From a virus, in IMG/VR virus record IMGVR_UViG_3300044982_000113, positions 1 to 55,172 of that record: a stretch of DNA of 55,172 nt. The stretch is one strand, 5' to 3'. The notes under the pieces were generated by a model. The model was given only the letters and a program-made list of their open reading frames with translations, ran no database searches and was not told the origin of the DNA. Numbering within the stretch: the first letter of the stretch is position 1; the number at the start of each line of letters is the position of its first letter. Of this stretch, positions 33,141 to 39,306 are shown piece by piece. The translations under genes were made by a program, and so were the position numbers.

Positions 33141-33146
33141 TAGGGT
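33141..33146 (+). promoter_or_regulatory. -10-like box before a leaderless-type start at 33153
   Basis: TAGGGT is followed by six bases and ATG 33153, the spacing of the other leaderless promoters here. No convincing -35 box is present, so this is tentative. Confidence 0.35.
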
Positions 33147-33152
33147 AAGCCT

Positions 33153-33473
33153 ATGCCCTACACCAGATTGAAGTTGAAGTTTCGGGACAAGTTCATCCGG
33201 AGCACACACAAGACCACGGTGTATTACCACGTCATCGACGAGGACAGAAGTAAAGTCACGATCAACTCTCACGGTACAGCTATCTATCAGCTGTATGTCC
33301 TCTGTGGTAAACGAGTACCCACGAGGTTTCGATTCTTCTTTCAACCTCCCGAGGCCACCCAGCCCTGCAAGGGTTGTCATCTGACGCCGGCTCAGCGGGA
33401 GGCAAACAAGATGTGGCGCATGGATCAGAGCGAAAGTCACCGGGCTGGCAAGCAAGGTCCGCCACCCTTTTAG
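33153..33473 (+). CDS. Hypothetical basic protein
   Basis: 106 aa. It is beta-rich and basic at the start (RLKLKFRDKFIRST), with LCGKR and CKGCH that could form a zinc site. It ends in a polar, probably disordered tail. No ribosome binding site is obvious; the -10-like box six bases upstream suggests a leaderless transcript. Confidence 0.6.
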   Translation: MPYTRLKLKFRDKFIRSTHKTTVYYHVIDEDRSKVTINSHGTAIYQLYVLCGKRVPTRFRFFFQPPEATQPCKGCHLTPAQREANKMWRMDQSESHRAGKQGPPPF

Positions 33474-33481
33474 GAGCATGA

Positions 33482-34963
33482 GTGAAGTACCGTTGGAGGA
33501 CTCGACCCTACCGACACCAAGTAGCGGCCGTCAAGAAGCTGTTGTCAACTGGGTACGGTGGTGCTCTACTGATGGCACCCCGGACCGGCAAGACCAAGAC
33601 CATGATCGACTACGGCTCGATCTTGTACCAAGCCAAGGATGTAAACCGCATCCTGATCTTCTGCCCGCTCTCAGTCATCGGGGTGTGGGAACGGGAGATC
33701 AAGGCTCACTCGCCCTTCGAGTCGCGCATCACAGTCTGGGATAAGGAGGCTCGCAAGAAGGGGGTGACGCTGCCCAAGTATGGTCGGGATGGCATTGACT
33801 GGGTCATCCTCAACTACGATGCCCTGTCAACTCCTGGGGCGGTGATGAAACAAGACGAATATGGCAATAAGCTGCGCTCACGCAAGCGCGGAGGTAAGTA
33901 CGACATCATGAAGGCCCTCGAACGCTGGCAGCCCCAGGTTATCGCCCTGGATGAAAGCCACCGCATCAAGTCGCCGACTGCGGTCAAATCTCGAATGCTC
34001 CACAAACTGGGCAAGGTGGCAGACTACCGGGTCATCATGACCGGTACTGTCGTGACCAAGAAGAAGCGCGTGTTCGACATTTGGTCGCAGTGGAAGTTCC
34101 TCAATCCCAGTAAGTTCCCCATGCCGTTCGGTAACTTCAAGCAGACCTATGGGGTGTGGAGGAAGCGAAATGGGTACGATCAGTGGATCAGGAACATCAA
34201 CGAGGATGGTCTCCATGCCCAGATCCACGAGGATGCATTCGCGATCAGCCGAGAAGAATGCTTCGACCTACCGCCGAGGCGAGAGCAGATCATTCCTGTT
34301 GAGCTGGATGAATCGGCTTCGGGCTATGATGACATGGCCAAAGACATGGTTGCTCGGATTCACACCGGCGAGATCACGACGGCATCAATCGCGCTTGTGC
34401 AGTCGCTCCGACTCCGTCAGATGACCTCAGGCATCGCCAAGACTGAGCCCACGACTGAGCACCCCGAAGGCCGACTCGTTCGTGTGGGACGAGAGAAACT
34501 CGATGTCATGAGGGACATTCTCTCCGACCTTTTCGAGGCGGATGAGAAGGTGGTAGTAGGTGCACACTTCGTCGGTGACATCGTGGCTATCAAGGCGATG
34601 TGCGAGAAGCTCAAGGTGGATTGCTTCGTCCTCCGAGGTGGTATCCCCCGTAAACAACGAGATGCTGACATCGAGGCATTCAGGGTCCACACAGGGCCAG
34701 CTTGCTTCGTTGCACAACCTCAGGCGGCATCGCTGGGGATTGACCTGAGCACCGCGTCGATCTGCATCTGGTTCAGCCTCACCCCGAGCTACGTTGACTT
34801 TACTCAGTTCGAAGACCGGATTGCGTTGTCCAATCGTTCGACGATCTATATGTACCTGCTCGCTACAGGAACAATCGACGAACTGCTTTACCAGACTCTT
34901 CAAGAGGATGGTGACGTAGCTAAGGCCATCATGGCTTCCCCGGACCGCCTCTTGCGAGAATAA
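33482..34963 (+). CDS. SNF2/DEAD-like superfamily 2 helicase
   Basis: 493 aa. Motif I APRTGKT at residues 32-38, motif II DESH at 157-160, motif III-like MTGT after it, and a C-terminal RecA-like domain with QPQAASLGIDLSTA and a late arginine-rich segment define an SF2 DNA-dependent ATPase of the SNF2 type. In phages these act in replication restart, recombination or remodelling. GTG 33482 is 8 bases after the previous stop with AGGAG upstream. Confidence 0.9.
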   Translation: MKYRWRTRPYRHQVAAVKKLLSTGYGGALLMAPRTGKTKTMIDYGSILYQAKDVNRILIFCPLSVIGVWEREIKAHSPFESRITVWDKEARKKGVTLPKYGRDGIDWVILNYDALSTPGAVMKQDEYGNKLRSRKRGGKYDIMKALERWQPQVIALDESHRIKSPTAVKSRMLHKLGKVADYRVIMTGTVVTKKKRVFDIWSQWKFLNPSKFPMPFGNFKQTYGVWRKRNGYDQWIRNINEDGLHAQIHEDAFAISREECFDLPPRREQIIPVELDESASGYDDMAKDMVARIHTGEITTASIALVQSLRLRQMTSGIAKTEPTTEHPEGRLVRVGREKLDVMRDILSDLFEADEKVVVGAHFVGDIVAIKAMCEKLKVDCFVLRGGIPRKQRDADIEAFRVHTGPACFVAQPQAASLGIDLSTASICIWFSLTPSYVDFTQFEDRIALSNRSTIYMYLLATGTIDELLYQTLQEDGDVAKAIMASPDRLLRE

Positions 34964-34979
34964 AGCTTTGCCGGGTCAA

Positions 34980-35009
34980 TTGACTCAGCATCGCTGCCTC
35001 CTATACGAT
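34980..35009 (+). promoter_or_regulatory. Promoter of the nucleotide-metabolism block
   Basis: TTGACT (34980-34985) with TATACG (16-base spacer) or the overlapping TACGAT (18-base spacer). It is followed by about 60 bases of leader before ATG 35071. Confidence 0.6.
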
Positions 35010-35070
35010 TACCTTATTGCCGCCCACTTGACCGAGGTGGGGATGGTGGCACAACACTCGAGGAACTCAC

Positions 35071-35634
35071 ATGCTCATTGTTGAAGGCCCGGATGGAGCT
35101 GGCAAGACCTCTCTCATCCGACGCTTGAGTGCTGACCTGCGCTGGCCGGTAGCGCCGAAGGTCGTTGCCTCCGACACGACACCCATGGTGAACCTGGGTG
35201 CTTGGGTCGACGCCAACACCCAGCAGGGCTTCCAGCGCAAGATCTTCGACCGCCACCGACTCATCTCGGAGCCGATCTACGGCCCCTCGACGAGGTCGCA
35301 GCAGGACCAGAACTTCCTCGACCTCGGCTGGGTCGCGGAGATGAACTGGCGGTTCTACACGGCCAAGCCGATCCTGATCTACTGCATCCCTTCGCTGGAG
35401 ACGGTACGTCGGAACGTCATCAATGACCCCAACAACGCGGCGATTGCCAAGCGGATCACGGCGATCTACTCGTCCTACGTGACTCGGGCTTCGGTGGATT
35501 TCACCAGCGCCAGCACGTCGGCCAAGCTCTACAACTACGAGACGACCTTGTACGAGGACGTTCTCAACTGGACTCGCCGCGAACTGATGAGTCGCGGCAT
35601 CGGCAAGAAGGAGCAGAGTGAGCAGCACGTATGA
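35071..35634 (+). CDS. Deoxynucleoside monophosphate kinase (thymidylate kinase-like)
   Basis: 187 aa. The P-loop GPDGAGKTSL lies at residues 6-15, with DRHRLISEPIYG corresponding to the substrate/lid region and an LIYCIPSLETV strand-helix. It would phosphorylate dNMPs. Its neighbours (pyrophosphatase, two thymidylate-synthase-fold proteins, dCMP deaminase) suggest it serves a special nucleotide, as T4 gp1 kinase phosphorylates hydroxymethyl-dCMP. Substrate is not readable from sequence. Confidence 0.8.
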   Translation: MLIVEGPDGAGKTSLIRRLSADLRWPVAPKVVASDTTPMVNLGAWVDANTQQGFQRKIFDRHRLISEPIYGPSTRSQQDQNFLDLGWVAEMNWRFYTAKPILIYCIPSLETVRRNVINDPNNAAIAKRITAIYSSYVTRASVDFTSASTSAKLYNYETTLYEDVLNWTRRELMSRGIGKKEQSEQHV

Positions 35635-36064
35635 CAACCAGGTCCTGACGACCCCGGTCGAACAGCGCAACGACTACGGTCCGAACTACCTGGGTGAGTG
35701 CTTCGCGGCTCAGCGACAGCTGATGGAGAAGTACCACGACATCGAGGACTCCAACGGTTCCCCGGTTCTGATGGAGGACGAGGAGGGCGATCTGAACTCT
35801 CGGGTTGTCCAGAGCAGGCTCCACGAGCTCTTCGGCTACGCCACCCGCGAGTGGGCCGAGGCGATGCAGGAGCTGAAGCTCAAGCCGTGGAAGCGGGAGG
35901 AGATCCCGACCGACATCGCCAAGTTCGTGGGTGAGGTAGGCGACCTGTTCCACTTCTTCGTCGAGTTCTGCATCACGGCGGGGATCAGCGACAAGGACCT
36001 CCGGGACGCGTACTTCAAGGAGCACGCGAAGAACCACCGACGCATCGACTCCGGCATCTACTAG
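35618..36064 (+). CDS. MazG/dimeric-dUTPase-like all-alpha NTP pyrophosphatase
   Basis: 148 aa from GTG 35618, overlapping the kinase by 17 bases. The metal-binding pattern is present: EWAEA (ExxE) in one helix and GEVGDLFHFF (ExxD) in the next, separated by a WKREEIP loop, with a C-terminal helix DAYFKEHAKNHRR. The superfamily hydrolyses dNTPs to dNMPs; T4 dCTPase-dUTPase has this job. In context it could remove dCTP and dUTP from the pool. Confidence 0.7.
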   Translation: MSSTYDNQVLTTPVEQRNDYGPNYLGECFAAQRQLMEKYHDIEDSNGSPVLMEDEEGDLNSRVVQSRLHELFGYATREWAEAMQELKLKPWKREEIPTDIAKFVGEVGDLFHFFVEFCITAGISDKDLRDAYFKEHAKNHRRIDSGIY

Positions 36065-36079
36065 CAAGGAACTGCTCCT

Positions 36080-36241
36080 GTGATACGCCCCGCGATCCGT
36101 CGCCGCATCGAAACAGCGATGGAACTCGCCGAGGCATGGGAGTCGGTGATGTCGGCGGTGGCTTACACTGCCGCCGGCATCATCGGCATCTTGGCCGTCA
36201 TCATGATCATCTCCGCCGGCAACAAGTTTGGATTGCTATGA
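36080..36241 (+). CDS. 53-aa single-helix membrane protein
   Basis: From GTG 36080 (AAGGA upstream) to TGA 36239-36241, which overlaps ATG 36238 of the next gene (ATGA). A basic amphipathic start (RPAIRRRIETAMELAEAW) is followed by one transmembrane helix (AAGIIGILAVIMIISAG). The tight coupling to both neighbours supports it as a real gene. Function unknown. Confidence 0.65.
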   Translation: MIRPAIRRRIETAMELAEAWESVMSAVAYTAAGIIGILAVIMIISAGNKFGLL

Positions 36242-37278
36242 CGTCACCGAGGTTGTACACCGCCCGAACCATGACGGCCCTCCACGACGACATGGTCAAG
36301 TCGCTAGTGCTGGGTACTCCGGATCAATTGTCCACCGTGAGTGGGGTCGATGTATCGATCCACAACGTGGTGGCCTACGCCGATCGCATGGTGTGGGACT
36401 TCGACATGAAGAACTACTGGTTGACCAAGTCCAGGTGGTCGACCATGGTTCGTCAGTACCTCGACCCCGACGATGTCCAGGCTTGGTTGGACAAGTGCAG
36501 TACCGGCATCGGTAGGAAGGGCCGAGGAATCGCGGTGCTGCGCACCCGCACTGTCGCCCCCCGAGGCGGTGCCGCGACCGGCCACAGCAACAAGGAGACC
36601 CGACGATGGGGCTCTTGCATGCTGACCATCAGCTACAAGGCTGACCCCAAGCCGCAGATCACCCTGCACTCCAGGACCTCCTACCTCGGATACATCGGGG
36701 TACTGGACATGGGCATCGCCTGGATGCTGGCCAAGTACCTGGCGCACGAACTGAAGATGCCCGTCGAGGACATCAGCTTCATGTGGTACAACGAGGCGAT
36801 CCAGTGGCACTACTTCAAGTCGTTGGCCTGGATGCTCAGCAACCCCGACCTCGACGATCGGAAGATGTTCCGTCGGCTCATCCTCAAGAACAAGTCCGGC
36901 ATGGAACCGAATGAGGTCGAGATGGTCGACAACCATCCCGCGATCTACGGCAGCCGGAGATGGCTCATGAAGCTCCGCAAGGAGGATGCGGCCGGCAGTA
37001 CTTACGGCGACATGACCTACAACACCTACCGGCGAGTTCGGCGCCGATTCCACACCGAGGTGCTGGGTCACATGAAGGCCCAGACCTTCGAGGGTTGGTC
37101 CTACTACAAGCAGGGCGAGAAGGCCGGCGAGGAGAAGGAGTTCTTCAAGGCTTACCCGCCGCTGCCTTCGGTGGGCATCGACGACCTGGACCTCTCGGCC
37201 ATCAAGATGCCCTTCGGCAAGCGCTACGGTGGCGACTTCGTCGGGGGCGACGACATCGAGGATGACGACGATGAGTAA
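36238..37278 (+). CDS. Thymidylate synthase/dCMP-hydroxymethylase superfamily protein (divergent)
   Basis: 346 aa. Residues 95-200 align by eye with thymidylate synthase: GRGIAVLRTR for the sRRi segment, Cys127 in RRWGSC for the catalytic Cys, LHSRTSYLGYIGVLD for QRSxDxxLGxPFN, then AWMLAKYLAHE. The residue 11 after the conserved Arg146 is Asp157, where thymidylate synthase has Asn177 and T4 dCMP hydroxymethylase has Asp. The Asp of RSxD is missing (Tyr149), so activity is uncertain. The C-terminus is acidic. ATG 36238 overlaps the small membrane gene. Confidence 0.6.
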   Translation: MTSPRLYTARTMTALHDDMVKSLVLGTPDQLSTVSGVDVSIHNVVAYADRMVWDFDMKNYWLTKSRWSTMVRQYLDPDDVQAWLDKCSTGIGRKGRGIAVLRTRTVAPRGGAATGHSNKETRRWGSCMLTISYKADPKPQITLHSRTSYLGYIGVLDMGIAWMLAKYLAHELKMPVEDISFMWYNEAIQWHYFKSLAWMLSNPDLDDRKMFRRLILKNKSGMEPNEVEMVDNHPAIYGSRRWLMKLRKEDAAGSTYGDMTYNTYRRVRRRFHTEVLGHMKAQTFEGWSYYKQGEKAGEEKEFFKAYPPLPSVGIDDLDLSAIKMPFGKRYGGDFVGGDDIEDDDDE

Positions 37279-37792
37279 GAAGAAACAGCACAAGACCCAG
37301 CCCGGCAGTACCGGACGAACTCGGGATGCTCTTCCCAAGGCGGTGAAGCTTCCTTTCCCGCATCCGGACAATGGTCCTGAATCGGCAGGGATGGCAGAGA
37401 TTGGTCGGATCGTGATGCTCGACAATGATCCTCCCACCAAGCCCGAGCCGGTACCCCACTACTTCTGCGCGAGCGGCAAGAACGGGGAAGGCCCAGTTCG
37501 CTGCCGGCGGTGTGGGATGCATGAGGAGGGTCTGCTCATCCGGGATGAGCTCTGCTCAGGTTGGCAGGACTGGGAAGAGGACCTTCCGAGTCCTACCCCC
37601 GCCGTCCGGGCCATCAAGCGGATCCAGATCGTGGTTCTGCACAACGACAACGTCAACACCTTCCATCCCGTACCCGAGGGGGAAGGCTGGAAGATCGACC
37701 CTCCCAGCCGGACCTTGCAGATCGGCAAGGGGGTTGGTAGGGTACATGTACCGCTCGACAATGTGCGGTACTACAGCCCCCAGGAGTACTGA
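37271..37792 (+). CDS. Hypothetical protein with zinc knuckle
   Basis: 173 aa, ATG 37271 overlapping the previous gene by 8 bases. A basic start is followed by HYFCASG ... CRRCG (about 63-80), a zinc ribbon-like pair, then a beta-rich C-terminus (IQIVVLHNDNVNTF). No enzyme signature. Confidence 0.6.
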   Translation: MSKKKQHKTQPGSTGRTRDALPKAVKLPFPHPDNGPESAGMAEIGRIVMLDNDPPTKPEPVPHYFCASGKNGEGPVRCRRCGMHEEGLLIRDELCSGWQDWEEDLPSPTPAVRAIKRIQIVVLHNDNVNTFHPVPEGEGWKIDPPSRTLQIGKGVGRVHVPLDNVRYYSPQEY

Positions 37793-37793
37793 C

Positions 37794-37970
37794 ATGGCAA
37801 TGGACAACATCCAGCTCCGACGCGCTCTCGCCGAGATCGACGGGGGCATCGAGGCCAACCTCCCGATCGTGGCGGTGACCGAGGAGGGGGAGATCCTGGA
37901 GATCACCTCGGTCAAGTTCTCCCACGTCGAGGGTGGTCAGATCCACATCAACGTTCAGTACATGGACTAG
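37794..37970 (+). CDS. Small hypothetical protein
   Basis: 58 aa, ATG 37794 directly after the previous stop. A helix (NIQLRRALAEIDGGIEANL) and three strands (PIVAVTEEGEILEITSVKF) suggest a compact fold. It lies between the two thymidylate-synthase-fold genes. Confidence 0.6.
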   Translation: MAMDNIQLRRALAEIDGGIEANLPIVAVTEEGEILEITSVKFSHVEGGQIHINVQYMD

Positions 37971-37978
37971 GACAACAC

Positions 37979-38848
37979 ATGGTGAGGGTCTACACAGGAC
38001 CCTTCATCCGCGTGATTCGGCAGCTTCTGAAGGATTTCTCGGGAGCTGCCGAACCCGTAGATGTGGGGCAATGGCAGTCGGTCGACATCAAAGGCGATGC
38101 GTCAAGGGTCACTTGGGAGCTCAGGGAAGCGGTCCTGGCGATCGAGATGCAGTCGACGATCGATCAGGCGCAGCGCGAATACTCGCCGTCTCTGCCCTGG
38201 GCTGAGGATCACTTCCTCGAAAGGGTATCCGGCAAACCGCTGAACCCCCCGCCTTCCCAAGCTTGGTGGCCGTTTGCCCAGAACGGCAATGACCAACACA
38301 AGAAGGGTGGGAAGTTTTCCCACACCTACCCTGAGAGGTTCTGGCCTCGCTTCGCCGGCAAGGACCTCAACGTCACCTCGCTGCTGATCGATGGTGTGGA
38401 GCAGATCACTCCTCGACGAGGTATTCGATTTGCTTATGGCGATCTTCATGACGTCATAACTCGGATCGCCAAGAACCCCCAAACTCGACAGGCTTACCTG
38501 CCGATCTGGTTTCCAGAGGATACCGGGGCGCCTGACAGCGAGCGAGTACCCTGCACACTGGGGTACTTGTTCATGGTGCGGGGCGGTAAGCTTCACCTGA
38601 CCTACCACATCAGGTCCTGTGACTTCATGCGTCACTTCCGGGATGATGTCTACATGGCGGTGAGGCTGGGTCAGTGGATCGTCGAGATACTCGACCGTGA
38701 GTATGGACTCATGTTGGAAGTGGGTGAACTCACGATGCACATCGGATCTTTCCACATCTTCGCCGGCGATCGACCGATGTTGAACCACCTTCTTCGAGAA
38801 GCCCTCAAAGAAGCCAACCACGATCTCCTTAGGGGACTAGGTCAATGA
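37979..38848 (+). CDS. dCMP hydroxymethylase-like member of the thymidylate synthase superfamily
   Basis: 289 aa, the usual length. NPQTRQAYLPIWFPED (Arg170) is the phosphate-binding segment, PC at 191-192 holds the catalytic Cys192, RSCD at 212-215 matches the RSxD motif, and GSFHIFAGD (His259) matches the C-terminal HIY motif. The residue 11 after Arg212 is Asp223 (HFRDD), where thymidylate synthase has the dUMP-selecting Asn. T4 dCMP hydroxymethylase has FRND there, so dCMP is the likely substrate. Product (hydroxymethyl- or methyl-dCMP) cannot be read. The gene ends with ATGA overlap to the dCMP deaminase. Confidence 0.8.
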   Translation: MVRVYTGPFIRVIRQLLKDFSGAAEPVDVGQWQSVDIKGDASRVTWELREAVLAIEMQSTIDQAQREYSPSLPWAEDHFLERVSGKPLNPPPSQAWWPFAQNGNDQHKKGGKFSHTYPERFWPRFAGKDLNVTSLLIDGVEQITPRRGIRFAYGDLHDVITRIAKNPQTRQAYLPIWFPEDTGAPDSERVPCTLGYLFMVRGGKLHLTYHIRSCDFMRHFRDDVYMAVRLGQWIVEILDREYGLMLEVGELTMHIGSFHIFAGDRPMLNHLLREALKEANHDLLRGLGQ

Positions 38849-39306
38849 GGCCCACGCGTGATCACATCCTGATGGGTTCCGCTTTGCTGTTCGCTCAGCG
38901 AGGAACCTGCAGTCGGGCACAGGTCGGGGCGGTGATCTCGGTCGGTAGCCGTATACTGGTCAGCGGCTACAACGGCGCACCCGCCGGAATGCCGCACTGC
39001 GATCACATCAGTTGCAGTTGCGCCACCAACTTGATTCAACACAGGTACTGCCCCCAGCATAGCCCCTGCACCCGAGCGGTTCATGCCGAGGCCAACGCGC
39101 TGGCTTTCGCCGCTCGTTACGGCGTATGTGTGGAAGGTGCCACGCTCCACACCACGAGGGTGCCCTGTTTGACCTGCGCCGGGTTGATCATCAACTCTGG
39201 TATCCGGCGGGTTGTCTGGGGCGAAGAACATCGAGACATGGCTGGACTGAGCCTCCTTGCCTCTGCCGAGCTAGAGGTGGTAGAATATCGCCATGCCGAT
39301 TTCTAA
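38845..39306 (+). CDS. dCMP deaminase-like protein
   Basis: 153 aa. The zinc deaminase motifs are complete: VHAEANAL (His-Ala-Glu) and PCLTC. An upstream Cys-rich insert (CDHISCSC ... CPQHSPC) resembles the T4-type enzyme, which binds a structural zinc and is allosterically regulated. It makes dUMP from dCMP, the precursor of dTMP. ATG 38845 overlaps the previous stop, and its end overlaps the polymerase start by 14 bases. Confidence 0.9.
   Translation: MRPTRDHILMGSALLFAQRGTCSRAQVGAVISVGSRILVSGYNGAPAGMPHCDHISCSCATNLIQHRYCPQHSPCTRAVHAEANALAFAARYGVCVEGATLHTTRVPCLTCAGLIINSGIRRVVWGEEHRDMAGLSLLASAELEVVEYRHADF
39257..39286 (+). promoter_or_regulatory. Promoter for a leaderless DNA polymerase gene
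   Basis: TTGCCT, an 18-base spacer ending AGAGGTGG and TAGAAT, then six bases and ATG 39293. It lies inside the end of the deaminase gene. The extended -10 (TGGTAGAAT) is the same as at 931. Confidence 0.75.

Noticed and set aside
37979-38848. Plain thymidylate synthase making dTMP
   Set aside because: The position of the dUMP-selecting Asn is Asp223 in an FRDD context that matches dCMP hydroxymethylase better; kept as the alternative until tested.
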